Below the pieces are notes generated by a model, which saw nothing but the letters and a program-made list of their open reading frames with translations, searched no databases and had not been told where the DNA came from. Made by a program: the position numbers and the translations under genes. A stretch of 64,000 bases of DNA from Candidatus Chryseobacterium colombiense (GTDB lineage Bacteria; Bacteroidota; Bacteroidia; Flavobacteriales; Weeksellaceae): contig CP119310.1 in assembly GCA_029203185.1 (NCBI GenBank), positions 1,860,001-1,924,000 on the forward strand, written 5' to 3'. Each line of letters opens with the position of its first letter. The first letter of the stretch is position 1. Positions 45,442 to 54,172 of this stretch are shown here, one piece after another.

Positions 45442-46500
45442 TTAGTTTCTAGGTTTTTTATCTATTAAATAAATCAGCTGTCCTGCTGAAGGTTTCTGCC
45501 CTTCATCCATTCTGTTTTTTGCGTATAATTTATTCAATTTAATTCCGAATTTCTGAGCAATATCATGCATATTTTCGCCTGACTCTGCCTTGTAAGTAGG
45601 TGTGTTTCCATCAGAGTTTTTAGATTCAAGGAAAATAATATCGTTTTTATGCAGTACATCAGACTCCAGCTCATTCCATTTTAAAAGTTTGCTTTCGCTT
45701 ATTTTAAACTTATTGGCAATAAACTGCACATTGGTATCTTCAGGAATGATGATATATTTTAAGCCGTCATTGGGATGACTTTTAATCAAAATGGAATTAA
45801 GGATTTCTGCTTTAGTTTTAATCCTCTCCACTCTTTTCTGTTGCTGAGCATAAGAAGTAGGTTTATAAGGAACTTCTACCGTCACCGGTTCTTTTGATTT
45901 TTTTCCCGTTTTTGAAGGCTCAAGCTGAGCCATAAATGTTCTGTCATCTTTCAGATCCGGATACATTTTCAGGACTGCGTACAGAACTTCATTAGAGTTA
46001 GTATCATCAAATTCGTATAGCTTGTATCTTTCAATTTTCCCGATCAGTATCGAAGCGTAACGCGGATTCGTAGCATAGCCTGCTTTTTTTAAACCTGTTG
46101 CCCATGCTTTATAATCTTTCATATCCAGATTGAACAGATTCGCGTAATATTTTCTTGTTGATAAAAATATGGAGTGGTCTTCATAAGATTGCCTCGGATC
46201 ATCATATACACGGAAACATTCGTTGGGAGCATCATCGGTATGTTTCATTGTTTTCCCGGTCCAATCTTCTTTACACTTTATTCCGAAATGATTTTTCCCC
46301 TCCTGAGCGAGTCGGCTTTGTCCGCCTCCGGTTTCCAAGAGTCCCTGCGCAAGAGTGATAGAAGCAGGAATTTTATATTTTTCCATTTCCTCTACCGCAT
46401 ATTTTGCAAATCTTTGGATATATTGATCTTCGGTTGCCCAGGTCTGAGCTGAGAATTTTGATAAAACTAAAAGGCTAATTAGTAAGAAAAGTCTTTTCAT
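45442..46500 (-). CDS. Glucosaminidase with two LysM domains
   Basis: An exported 352-residue peptidoglycan hydrolase. Signal peptide MKRLFLLISLLVLSKFSAQ, then a FlgJ/GH73-like N-acetylglucosaminidase domain (about 22-165) with the catalytic Glu in LAQGLLETGGGQS. LysM domains lie at about 235-280 (DTNVQFIANKFKISESKLLKW) minus the first residue, and at about 305-350 (GENMHDIAQKFGIKLNKL). It would cut and bind the cell wall. A start three codons upstream (MKNMKRL) is also possible. Fifteen bases after the PLP-enzyme gene. Confidence 0.85.
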   Translation of the reverse strand: MKRLFLLISLLVLSKFSAQTWATEDQYIQRFAKYAVEEMEKYKIPASITLAQGLLETGGGQSRLAQEGKNHFGIKCKEDWTGKTMKHTDDAPNECFRVYDDPRQSYEDHSIFLSTRKYYANLFNLDMKDYKAWATGLKKAGYATNPRYASILIGKIERYKLYEFDDTNSNEVLYAVLKMYPDLKDDRTFMAQLEPSKTGKKSKEPVTVEVPYKPTSYAQQQKRVERIKTKAEILNSILIKSHPNDGLKYIIIPEDTNVQFIANKFKISESKLLKWNELESDVLHKNDIIFLESKNSDGNTPTYKAESGENMHDIAQKFGIKLNKLYAKNRMDEGQKPSAGQLIYLIDKKPRN

Positions 46501-46515
46501 GTTTTTCAATTTTAC

Positions 46516-47418
46516 TTATATAATTAAATTTCTATTCTGTTTCCGTAAAAGCAGATTTGCTCCTTCAATTCCCTGCAATCCACCAGTATGAAAGCACAAA
46601 ACTCTGCTATTTTCAGGAAAATATCCTTCATCAATCAGTTCAAAAATCCGCTGCATCATCTTTCCTGTATATATCGGTTCCAAAGGAATTCCGTATCTTT
46701 CTTTAAAGCCATTGATAAAACGGATATTTTCATCTTTTATTTTACCATAACCTCCAAAACTTGAATCTATTAGATCAAAATTTCTTTTCAAAGTTAATTC
46801 AAATATTTTATTCTCCAATGAAGAATCGTTTACCACTTTAAATCCTATAACTTTCTGATTATCTTCACAAAATTTTAAAATTCCGGCAATCGTTCCTCCA
46901 GTTCCAACGGCGGTGCAAAGATAATCAAAATCTTTTGTTTCGTCATTCAGCATCATTTTCACTCCATTCACCGCATCTTCATTGGTTCCTCCTTCCGGAA
47001 CAATGAGCGCTTCGGGGAACTCTTTCTGTAAAGATTGGGTAAGTTTTTCTTTATCCCGGTATTCTTCACGGGGAACAAATCTGAAATTCATCCCGTTTTT
47101 CTCCGCAAAAACTAAAGTCGGATTATCTCTCCACTTGTTTTGCAGCTCTTCACCTCTGATGATTCCCAAAGAAGGAATATTCAGCATTCTTCCTACGGCA
47201 GAAACTGCAGCGATATGATTGGAAAAAGCACCTCCAAAAGTAATGATATTCGGATTTTCAGGATTGTTTTCCAGGTATTGATTAATATTGAAAAAAAGTT
47301 TCCAGTATTTGTTTCCTGAAATTTGTGAATCAATAAGATCTTCCCTTTTTATAAAGAGTTTCACATTTTTATTGAGAGGGATCTCAACAACCGGAATATG
47401 AATTTCAGGAAGCTTCAT
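46516..47418 (-). CDS. PLP enzyme, ACC deaminase/D-cysteine desulfhydrase family
   Basis: A 300-residue fold-type II PLP enzyme. SGNKYWKL near residue 34-41 holds the PLP lysine; TFGGAFSNH (about 60-68) and GTGGTIAGIL (about 172) are the cofactor-binding loops. Members of the family deaminate D-cysteine or aminocyclopropane carboxylate; the sequence alone does not decide, and D-cysteine desulfhydrase is the more common role in such bacteria. Confidence 0.8.
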   Translation of the reverse strand: MKLPEIHIPVVEIPLNKNVKLFIKREDLIDSQISGNKYWKLFFNINQYLENNPENPNIITFGGAFSNHIAAVSAVGRMLNIPSLGIIRGEELQNKWRDNPTLVFAEKNGMNFRFVPREEYRDKEKLTQSLQKEFPEALIVPEGGTNEDAVNGVKMMLNDETKDFDYLCTAVGTGGTIAGILKFCEDNQKVIGFKVVNDSSLENKIFELTLKRNFDLIDSSFGGYGKIKDENIRFINGFKERYGIPLEPIYTGKMMQRIFELIDEGYFPENSRVLCFHTGGLQGIEGANLLLRKQNRNLII

Positions 47419-47496
47419 AATTGCAAATTTCCTGAAATTATTTTAAATGGTTATTTTTAATTCGTTAAACAAAAGCTAAAATTACAAAACAGGCTT

Positions 47497-47823
47497 TCAC
47501 AGATATTTTCGAAAACTCCAGAATTTTCTTTTTCTGAGATAGTCTAAATCAGATTCGTTGGCATAAGCTTCCCTTTCGAATGAGATTCTTCTGTAGGCTA
47601 AATCATTGTTTTTTAGTCTGAATAACCAGTAATAATATTCAGCCACATAGAAAATATAGAAAAAAATCACCAAAAGCTCTATTTGTTGTCTCAAATGAAT
47701 TTTTTCATGATTGATAAGTATATTATTTTCCCTATCTTCGGGTTTCCTAATGAAGATAAAGGGAAAGAGAGCAATGCCATTAATTTTTAATCTTTTTAAA
47801 GGCTTTTGGCATATAATTATCAT
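47497..47823 (-). CDS. Small membrane protein with HExxH motif
   Basis: A 108-residue protein with HEKIH at 39-43, a hydrophobic helix at about 51-67 and FEREAYANE at 82-90. HExxH followed by a downstream Glu in a helix recalls the minimal zinc-protease core of M48/M56-like families, but in a very small protein. The C-terminus is basic. A -7 box (TATATTTG on the minus strand, 47829-47836) ends only six bases before the ATG, so the message could be leaderless. Catalysis is unproven. Confidence 0.6.
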   Translation of the reverse strand: MIIICQKPLKRLKINGIALFPFIFIRKPEDRENNILINHEKIHLRQQIELLVIFFYIFYVAEYYYWLFRLKNNDLAYRRISFEREAYANESDLDYLRKRKFWSFRKYL

Positions 47824-47863
47824 AATAACAAATATAAAGTTTTTTGATTTAGAGATTTAACCT

Positions 47864-48046
47864 ATGGCACTTTTTGACATCAAAGAAGGTGAAGATTTTT
47901 ACTACAACGAGCAGGGGTACAAGGTTTTTACAGAAAAATTTCATCTGAAAAGAGGATATTGCTGTAAAAGTGGCTGTAGACACTGTCCTTACGGATACGA
48001 TAAAAAGACCGACACATTCATTAAAAACGATAAAAAAAATAAATAA
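47864..48046 (+). CDS. DUF5522-type small Cys protein
   Basis: A 60-residue protein with GYCCKSGCRHCPYGY holding four cysteines (33, 34, 38, 41) and a Lys/Asp-rich tail. The pattern marks the DUF5522 family, conserved in Bacteroidota and probably metal- or cluster-binding. One base separates its stop from the ATG of the next gene. Confidence 0.85.
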   Translation: MALFDIKEGEDFYYNEQGYKVFTEKFHLKRGYCCKSGCRHCPYGYDKKTDTFIKNDKKNK

Positions 48047-48047
48047 A

Positions 48048-48575
48048 ATGAAAAAATATATTTTTATTTTGTTAGCCGCGGCTACTTTGGGTTTAACATC
48101 TTGCAGCCCATTCAATGTACGTTCTGATTATGCTGATACAGCAAATTTTACTTCATATAAAACTTATAAGTTAAGAATTGATGATTTAAAATTAAATGAT
48201 ATTGATAAAGACAGAGTTTTGAATGAATTGTCGAGACAGCTTCAAAGCAAAGGTCTTCAGTCCGGAGAAAATCCTGATCTGATTGTGAACGTAAAAGCCA
48301 ACCACAAAAAAATCACCGATATTACCAACAATTCTCCTTACGGCATGTATGGTTGGGGCGGCCCTTTCGGTTGGGGTGTCGGAATGAGCAGAACCTGGAC
48401 CAGTAATTATAATGAAGGAGCCATTATCGTAGATTTTGTAGATGCAAGAACCAATAAATTGGTATGGCAAGGTATCGGAAGCGGAATTTCTGTAGATTCT
48501 CCAAAAGCAAAACAGAGACAGATTCCTGAGATCATGGCAGAAATCATGAAAAACTACCCTCCTCAGAAAAAATAG
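48048..48575 (+). CDS. DUF4136 lipoprotein
   Basis: A 175-residue lipoprotein (lipobox LGLTSC, Cys19). The DUF4136 pattern is visible: SDYADTANFTSYKTYKL, a Gly/Trp-rich loop (YGMYGWGGPFGWGVGMSRTW), EGAIIVDFVDARTNKLVWQG and the terminal KNYPPQKK. Found widely in Gram-negative envelopes, role unknown. It starts one base after the DUF5522 gene; the ATG at 48048 opens the signal peptide. Confidence 0.85.
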   Translation: MKKYIFILLAAATLGLTSCSPFNVRSDYADTANFTSYKTYKLRIDDLKLNDIDKDRVLNELSRQLQSKGLQSGENPDLIVNVKANHKKITDITNNSPYGMYGWGGPFGWGVGMSRTWTSNYNEGAIIVDFVDARTNKLVWQGIGSGISVDSPKAKQRQIPEIMAEIMKNYPPQKK

Positions 48576-48599
48576 ATTTAAAATAATCAAATATATTAC

Positions 48600-48623
48600 A
48601 GCCAATACGAATTCGTATTGGCT
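48600..48623 (+). terminator. Terminator of the DUF5522-DUF4136 pair
   Basis: Perfect 24-base palindrome AGCCAATACGAA/TTCGTATTGGCT followed by T6. Confidence 0.92.
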
Positions 48624-48809
48624 TTTTTAATGCAAAGAAAATCTACAATCGACCATCATGTCAGCTAAAAGTAATTTTTTGTTGTTTTGAATACCTACGG
48701 CGAAACCCTAAAGTTTGATTTTCACTTCTATAATTAAATAATGTAAAATCTTAACAATTACGTAATTTAATATCAATAAAATTGTATTAACCTTACAAAA
48801 ATAAATTTT

Positions 48810-50606
48810 ATGAAAAAAATCTTCTTTTTTCTGGGCTTTGCTTCTCTGGTAAGCGCTCAGGCTCCAAGCGGATATTATAATTCTGCCAATGGATTAACCG
48901 GCGCCAATCTGAAAACTGCTTTAAGCACTATTATCACCAACGGACATCAGGATAAGGGCTACAACGGGCTTTGGACAGGTTATAAAACGACCGATATTGA
49001 TAAAAATTATGAAAATGACGGTTCTATTTTAGATATTTATTCTGAAAAACCAACTGCTGCAGATCCTTATAAATATACTCCGGTGACCAATCAGTGCGGA
49101 ACATATTCGGTAGAAGGAAATTGCTATAACAGAGAGCATATTGTTCCACAAAGCTTATTTAATGAAGCTTCACCAATGGTTTCTGATATTCATTTCATCA
49201 GAGCTACAGATGGAAAAGTAAATGGAATGAGATCCAATTATCCGTTCGGAAAGGTAGGAACAGCTACTTTTACTTCTAAAAACGGTTCAAAACTTGGCAG
49301 TTCTGCTTCTTCGGGATATTCAGGAACTGTTTTTGAGCCTATTGATGAGTTCAAAGGGGATGTAGCCAGAATGATTTTTTATTTCGTAACCCGCTATCAA
49401 AGTAAACTTTCATCTTTTACTTCAGGAGACATGCTGGGAAGTTCTGCTTATCCGGGATTACAAACATGGGAGCTGAATGTATTATTGGCTTGGCACAATC
49501 AGGATCCAGTTTCTCAGGCCGAAATTAATAGGAATAATGCCTCATATACTTACCAGGGAAACAGAAATCCTTTCATTGATAATCCTAATTATGTAAATTT
49601 AATCTGGGGCTCTCAACAATCTTCAGCGGACACACAGTCTCCAACCACGGCTACAGGACTGACCGTTTCAGGAACTACATCAAACAGTATTTCTCTTACA
49701 TGGAATGCATCAACAGATAATGTCGGAGTAACGTCTTATAGTATTTATATGAACGGAAGTTTGAAAACGACAGTGAATTCTACTTCGGCAACCATTTCAG
49801 GGCTAAATGCTTCTACCTCTTACAGTTTTTATATTGTAGCCAAAGATGCAGCCGGAAATTCTTCTCCGAACAGCTCAACAGTTTCGGGTACAACAGCCGG
49901 AACTGTGACACAGTCTACCACTTGTGTAAACGAAACTTTTGAAACGATTCCTGCTTCAAGTCCAGCATCCTATTCAACAAGAACATGGACGAACAATGGA
50001 ATTACATGGACTGCAACTGATGCAAGAACTGATCAGACAATATCTAATTTAGCAATTACAGTAAGAGACGGTTCTTTACAATCAAGCACATCGGCCAATG
50101 GAATCGGTTCTTTAACTGTGACGACTCAACTTAAGTTTACCGGAACCAACGGAACATTCAATGTTCAGGTCAATGGTGTAAGTGTAGGAACAATTCCTTA
50201 CAGTACAACAGCAACCACTACAACAATCAATAATATCAATACTTCCGGAAATGTAGTTGTTACTTTAACTAACAGCTCATCCAGCAACCGAGTAGCCATT
50301 GATAATGTAAGCTGGACCTGCTATGGCGGAACTTCAAGAACAGCAAGCAACAATATAGCAACTTTAGCTCCGGAGAACAACACCTTACAAATTTCTCAGA
50401 ATCCAATTTCTAATCAGGAGATTTTTGTAAAAGGGGAAACGGATAACATTCAAAAAGCAGAGATCTATAATCTTCAGGGAAAATTAATGCAAAGTATTAA
50501 TCAGCCTTTTAGAAATAATAGAAACTCAATTAAAATTAAAAACCTTGAACAGGGTGTTTATATTTTGAAATTAGATCAATTAGCCTTAAAATTTATTGTG
50601 AAATAA
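48810..50606 (+). CDS. Secreted endonuclease I with FN3 and T9SS tail
   Basis: A 598-residue extracellular nuclease. Signal peptide to about residue 16 (FASLVSAQ), endonuclease I domain at about 18-265 with the catalytic H110 in NREHIVPQSLF and SDIHFIRATDGKVN after it, a fibronectin type III domain (about 280-365, SNSISLTWNASTDNVGVTSY), a beta-rich domain (about 375-505) and a type A T9SS sorting tail (ISQNPISNQEIFV, QGVYILKLD). It should degrade external DNA for phosphorus or nitrogen. Monocistronic, with a terminator behind it. Confidence 0.9.
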   Translation: MKKIFFFLGFASLVSAQAPSGYYNSANGLTGANLKTALSTIITNGHQDKGYNGLWTGYKTTDIDKNYENDGSILDIYSEKPTAADPYKYTPVTNQCGTYSVEGNCYNREHIVPQSLFNEASPMVSDIHFIRATDGKVNGMRSNYPFGKVGTATFTSKNGSKLGSSASSGYSGTVFEPIDEFKGDVARMIFYFVTRYQSKLSSFTSGDMLGSSAYPGLQTWELNVLLAWHNQDPVSQAEINRNNASYTYQGNRNPFIDNPNYVNLIWGSQQSSADTQSPTTATGLTVSGTTSNSISLTWNASTDNVGVTSYSIYMNGSLKTTVNSTSATISGLNASTSYSFYIVAKDAAGNSSPNSSTVSGTTAGTVTQSTTCVNETFETIPASSPASYSTRTWTNNGITWTATDARTDQTISNLAITVRDGSLQSSTSANGIGSLTVTTQLKFTGTNGTFNVQVNGVSVGTIPYSTTATTTTINNINTSGNVVVTLTNSSSSNRVAIDNVSWTCYGGTSRTASNNIATLAPENNTLQISQNPISNQEIFVKGETDNIQKAEIYNLQGKLMQSINQPFRNNRNSIKIKNLEQGVYILKLDQLALKFIVK

Positions 50607-50642
50607 TACTAAAAATCAATAACTAATAACCTTTGTCATAGA

Positions 50643-50670
50643 AAAGACTGCCTAAAAATAGACAGTCTTT
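50643..50670 (+). terminator. Terminator of the nuclease gene
   Basis: Stem AAAGACTG/CAGTCTTT with a 12-base loop and a T7 tail. Confidence 0.75.
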
Positions 50671-50701
50671 TTTTATGAATGTTGATGTGGTGTGTATTTT
50701 T

Positions 50702-51106
50702 TTAAGCTGATGGCCAAAGTCCTTCGTAAGCAGAATTACCATAATTGATTTTCTCTGCACTCACTGTAAAGCTTATCAGCATAGAGTTTTCATCTACTGC
50801 ATTGAAATCTACTTCGTGCTCAATTACATATCCGTTTTCCCAGTTCAAAGTAATCAATGTTCCTTCTTCGTGAGATTTGTTAAATGTAATTTCTCCGCTG
50901 GTTGGTTTATATTTTCCGTTTAGTAAGCTTTCCAGGATATCAGATTTTTCTGTAGCCTCTACAGTAAGTTTGATAATTGCGTTGGAAGGATCTGAAGCTA
51001 CTCTACCTGATACATCCGTTGATCTGGATACACTGTAGTTCAGCTTTAATAATTTCTGCCCCTCTCCTCCGTTGAATTTAAGAATTCCTCTTGAATTTGC
51101 TGCCAT
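50702..51106 (-). CDS. tssD: Type VI secretion tube protein TssD/Hcp (orphan)
   Basis: A 134-residue protein of the Bacteroidota Hcp family (TssD): opening AANSRGILKFNGGEGQKLLKL, then SRSTDVSGRVASDP, IIKLTVEATEKSDILESLL and ENSMLISFTVSAEKINYGN. Hcp hexamers stack into the inner tube of the type VI system (subtype iii in this phylum). No other T6SS gene lies in the 64 kb, so it is an orphan copy serving a system elsewhere or another contractile device. Upstream are a strong -7 box and a tandem operator. Confidence 0.82.
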   Translation of the reverse strand: MAANSRGILKFNGGEGQKLLKLNYSVSRSTDVSGRVASDPSNAIIKLTVEATEKSDILESLLNGKYKPTSGEITFNKSHEEGTLITLNWENGYVIEHEVDFNAVDENSMLISFTVSAEKINYGNSAYEGLWPSA

Positions 51107-51159
51107 GATCTGTAAATTTTAATCGTTAATATTTCGTGATTTGGTGATTTTTAATGAGA

Positions 51160-51167
51160 CAAAGATA
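51160..51167 (-). promoter_or_regulatory. -7 box of tssD
   Basis: TATCTTTG on the minus strand, about 54 bases before the ATG. No TTG is found at the -33 position. Confidence 0.6.
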
Positions 51168-51214
51168 GAGTCACTCATCTGATCCCGAAAACTTTTAAAG
51201 ACCAATTTCAAATT

Positions 51215-51254
51215 TTGTAGTAATTCTACGATTCTTTGTAGTAATTCTACGATT
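51215..51254. promoter_or_regulatory. 21-bp tandem repeat, probable operator of tssD
   Basis: TTGTAGTAATTCTACGATT occurs at 51215-51233 and again at 51236-51254, a period of exactly 21 bp. Each copy contains a GTAG..CTAC near-palindrome. It lies 48-95 bp upstream of the tssD -7 box, the position of activator sites. Confidence 0.6.
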
Positions 51255-51366
51255 GCATACCTTTTTGTTATTTCACCGGCTTTCTTTATGACCGACAAAA
51301 TAATTAAACAGAATAACAAATACTCTTTTAAGAATATTTGATAAAGTTCTAAATTTCCATAAAAAA

Positions 51367-51385
51367 AGACCGCTGTTTGCGGTCT
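51367..51385 (-). terminator. Terminator of the OYE operon
   Basis: Stem AGACCGC/GCGGTCT with TGTTT loop and T7 on the minus strand. Confidence 0.88.
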
Positions 51386-51407
51386 CTTATCTTTATTTAA
51401 AATTGAA

Positions 51408-51740
51408 TTATTTCCCCATGATCTCTCTCATTCTTTCTTGGATCATTTGAGGATCCGACATTCCCTCCCAACCGAATGTTGCAATCATTACGATATTAGC
51501 AATCAGGTTCAATGAGCTCAGTATAAGACCAATAATACATAAGATTCTACCCGTACTCAAATTGCTGTAATCAGAATATAAATCCGGGTTTTGCTGATAT
51601 AATGCATTATCCTTTTTATAAAGTGACAACCCTATAATTCCTGTAATAACTCCTACTACTCCGTAGCAGCAGCATCCTACAATAGATACAATTCCTAAAA
51701 CAAGCACTGCCGTAGCATTAGGTAATTTTTGTTGATTCAT
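51408..51740 (-). CDS. CCC-motif membrane protein
   Basis: A 110-residue inner-membrane protein with two hydrophobic regions (about 11-41 and 65-90) and three successive cysteines at 23-25 (GIVSIVGCCCYG), the mark of the CCC-motif family related to DUF4190. Function unknown. It follows a DUF2752 gene by 27 bases, a pairing that recurs in Bacteroidota as far as I recall. Confidence 0.78.
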   Translation of the reverse strand: MNQQKLPNATAVLVLGIVSIVGCCCYGVVGVITGIIGLSLYKKDNALYQQNPDLYSDYSNLSTGRILCIIGLILSSLNLIANIVMIATFGWEGMSDPQMIQERMREIMGK

Positions 51741-51767
51741 AGTTAAAATTTTAATGTTTGTGTATAA

Positions 51768-52058
51768 TTATATATAAATAAAAAAATGTTTGTAAAAATA
51801 GGCAACCACCATGATGACCGAGTTAGTAATGGCTAAAAAAATAATTAAATTTCCGTAATTTCTTTTTTTGTCGATAAAATTAGCTCCAACCACACATAAA
51901 AAGAGAAGCAAGGTGTATACAGCTGGAAACATATGAAAAGCCTCACCAAACCGGCCTTCAAAGACCATTAGTATTGCTCTCTGAGCGCCACAACCAAAAC
52001 ATTCTATTCCTAGAATTTTTTTGCTTGGGCAGGGCAACATAAAGTCTTCGATTTTCAT
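51768..52058 (-). CDS. DUF2752 membrane protein
   Basis: A 96-residue membrane protein with the DUF2752 signature CPSKKILGIECFGCGAQRA (cysteines 10, 20, 23) and two or three helices after it. Role unknown. Between the OYE gene and the CCC-motif gene in a probable three-gene operon. Confidence 0.8.
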   Translation of the reverse strand: MKIEDFMLPCPSKKILGIECFGCGAQRAILMVFEGRFGEAFHMFPAVYTLLLFLCVVGANFIDKKRNYGNLIIFLAITNSVIMVVAYFYKHFFIYI

Positions 52059-52082
52059 ATTCTGTTTTTTTGGTGCACTAAA

Positions 52083-53135
52083 TTAAGAAGAAATTTTTGC
52101 TCTCAAATACTGATGTGGAAAAAAAGATTCTTCATTCATTTCAAATGAGCCCTGTACGGCAATATACGGATTTCTAAGAATTTCCCGTGCTACAAATATA
52201 AGATCGGCATCTCCTTTCTGCAGAATCTCCTCGGCTTGGTTTATTTTGGTAATCAATCCTACAGCTCCCGTTTTTACCTCTGCCTTATTCTTAACTTCAG
52301 AAGCCAATGGTACTTGATAGCCGTCAAAAACAGCAATTTTTGCTCCGTGAATATTTCCCCCACTGGAAACATCAATAAGATCTACGTCATGAGCTTTTAG
52401 TATTTTTGCCAGCTCTACACTCTCTTTAATATCCCAGCCGTTCTCAGCATATTCTGTTCCGGAAATTCTGACAAAAAGAGCTACATTTTCATTTAATTCT
52501 TCATTTACGGCTTCTACTATTTCAAGTAAAAATTTAATCCTGTTTTCAAAACTTCCACCATATTCATCTGTTCTGATATTGGAAAGCGGTGAAAGGAACT
52601 GATGAACCAGATATCCGTGAGCTCCATGAATTTCAATAACATCAAAGCCAGCTTTCACAGCTCTTTTTGCCGCGTTTTTAAAATTCTGAACCTGTTCTTT
52701 AATTTCGTCAGCAGTTAAAACATGAGGAATTCTTTCAGTCGGATGATACGGAATAGGACTTGGAGCTACTGTTTCCCAGCCTTCTTCTAACGGAATCTGA
52801 ATATTATTCCAGGTGGAGCCTTTTCTACCTGCATGCGCAAGCTGGATTCCGATTTTACTCTCAGAGTTCTGGTGCACAAAATCAACAATTTTCTTAAGTT
52901 GTTCCGCCTGTTCATCATTCCAGATTCCCATACAGTGATTTGTGATTCTTCCTCTGGCTTCCACACCGGTTGCTTCTACTATAATAAGCCCTGTTCCTCC
53001 TTGAGCCCGGCTTCCGTAATGTACAAAATGAAAATCATTGGCCAGTCCGTTTTCGCAAGAATACATGCACATTGGAGACATTACCCAACGGTTCTTCAAT
53101 TCCACATTTCTAAATTGTATTGGTGAATATAACAT
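52083..53135 (-). CDS. namA: Old-yellow-enzyme NADPH dehydrogenase (YqjM/NamA type)
   Basis: A 350-residue FMN barrel enzyme that reduces activated C=C bonds. Markers of the thermophilic-like/YqjM class are present: MSPMCMYSCENGLAND with the flavin-tuning Cys near residue 24, IQLAHAGRKGST, EIHGAHGYLVHQFLSPLSN and ISGTEYAENGW. The physiological substrate is unknown; peroxide or quinone stress roles are proposed for relatives. A -7 box (TAAATTTG on the minus strand, 53163-53170) lies upstream. Confidence 0.88.
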   Translation of the reverse strand: MLYSPIQFRNVELKNRWVMSPMCMYSCENGLANDFHFVHYGSRAQGGTGLIIVEATGVEARGRITNHCMGIWNDEQAEQLKKIVDFVHQNSESKIGIQLAHAGRKGSTWNNIQIPLEEGWETVAPSPIPYHPTERIPHVLTADEIKEQVQNFKNAAKRAVKAGFDVIEIHGAHGYLVHQFLSPLSNIRTDEYGGSFENRIKFLLEIVEAVNEELNENVALFVRISGTEYAENGWDIKESVELAKILKAHDVDLIDVSSGGNIHGAKIAVFDGYQVPLASEVKNKAEVKTGAVGLITKINQAEEILQKGDADLIFVAREILRNPYIAVQGSFEMNEESFFPHQYLRAKISS

Positions 53136-53238
53136 TGTTTGTTTTTTTAAGTTTTAAAATTACAAATTTAGTCTTAGTAAAAATGTATTGCCTACGTTAC
53201 GAAAAAGGATTAATTTTATCCCCCTTTTTTAAGAAGAC

Positions 53239-53721
53239 ATGAGAAAAGATATACATATTGGTTATGAGCATTTCAAAAACAGTAATGAACTGAGTGAAAT
53301 AGAACAAGCGCTTTTTGAAAAAGCCAAGTCGGCTAGAGAGAAAGCCTATGCTCCTTATTCAGATTTTTTTGTGGGATGTGCTATACTTTTGGAGAATGGA
53401 GATATCTTTTCGGGCAGCAATCAGGAAAACGCAGCGTTTCCTTCCGGGCTTTGTGCGGAAAGAACAACGCTTTATTGGGTTGCCGCAAATTTCCCCAATG
53501 AAAAAATAAAAAAAATCTTTATTGTAGGAGGTCCTAAAGAATTTTCTGAAAGCAACCCTCCCATTCCGCCTTGCGGATCATGCCGACAGAGTATCATAGA
53601 ATATGAAACCAAACAAAATGAAAGTATTGAACTTTATTTTGCCAATTTAAATGAAGAAACGATAAAAGTACATTCTATAAAAGATCTCCTTCCATTTTCT
53701 TTTGACGGAACTTATTTATAG
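53239..53721 (+). CDS. cdd: Cytidine deaminase
   Basis: Deaminates cytidine/deoxycytidine to uridine forms in pyrimidine salvage. A 160-residue enzyme with the zinc site C72-A-E74 (GLCAERTT; E74 is the proton shuttle) and C112/C115 (PPCGSCRQ). Tetrameric small type by length. Divergent from namA and followed by the B12 riboswitch gap. Confidence 0.94.
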   Translation: MRKDIHIGYEHFKNSNELSEIEQALFEKAKSAREKAYAPYSDFFVGCAILLENGDIFSGSNQENAAFPSGLCAERTTLYWVAANFPNEKIKKIFIVGGPKEFSESNPPIPPCGSCRQSIIEYETKQNESIELYFANLNEETIKVHSIKDLLPFSFDGTYL

Positions 53722-53882
53722 ATCTTTTGAACATTTTTTTTTCGAATAGCTGGATTTCTTCATATTATTTTTATTGGGAGCTATTTCCTGCTTTCCGTTG
53801 CAATCTTTTTTTCAAAAAGGATTTCCACTGTAATCAGGGCTAGAAAATTGCTGCCGTGAAAAGTGAAAACTTGATAATAAGA

Positions 53883-53936
53883 CCACCCCGTCGAAAATTC
53901 TCTGAATTTTCGCCACCCCTCCAGAGGAGGGGAATT
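53883..53936. repeat. Double-hairpin intergenic repeat
   Basis: Two adjacent perfect hairpins: CGAAAATTC/GAATTTTCG (53892-53912) and CCCCTCC/GGAGGGG (53916-53932). The second is GC-rich in an AT-rich gap. It resembles dispersed intergenic repeats that I recall from flavobacteria. No T run follows, so it is not a normal terminator of cdd, 170 bases away. The rest of the gap from 53722 to 53982 shows nothing else. Confidence 0.6.
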
Positions 53937-53982
53937 CTTTGTGAATATTCTTATGTTAGAATTTTATAGCTTTTCATGTTTT

Positions 53983-54012
53983 TTGCATTTTTGATGAATA
54001 AGTTTATCTTTG
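53983..54012 (+). promoter_or_regulatory. Promoter of the B12 operon
   Basis: TTG (53983-53985), 19 bases, TATCTTTG (54005-54012): an ideal Bacteroidota promoter a few bases before the riboswitch aptamer. Confidence 0.85.
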
Positions 54013-54017
54013 CAAAA

Positions 54018-54172
54018 ATTTTGGTTTCCAATTATTTGGAATGAAAAGGGAATTGGGTGAAAATCCTAAACTGTCCCCGCAACTGTAGATCGCATTAGAA
54101 AATTTCTACGATAAACCACTGTGAAAACGGGAAGGTGTAGAAAGCGAAAGTCAGGAGACCTGCCAGAATATA
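54018..54172 (+). ncRNA. Cobalamin riboswitch
   Basis: The leader has the cobalamin aptamer core: AAAGGGAATTGGGTGAAAAT at 54046-54063 region, CTGTCCCCGCAACTGTA (54071-54087) and the B12 box AGTCAGGAGACCTGCC (54149-54164). GAAAGC at the aptamer end (54140s) can pair with GCTTTC just before the ribosome site GGAGG (54193-54197), so binding of B12 probably blocks translation of the receptor gene by hiding that site. No terminator hairpin is seen between aptamer and ATG. Confidence 0.95.

Noticed and set aside
51215..51254. Two-unit repeat as a CRISPR-like array
   Set aside because: Only two copies with a two-base gap, no spacers, and no cas genes; the 21-bp period fits an operator.
51119..51319. 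66-codon minus-strand frame upstream of tssD
   Set aside because: It covers the tandem operator and the tssD -7 box; the repeated codons come from the operator.
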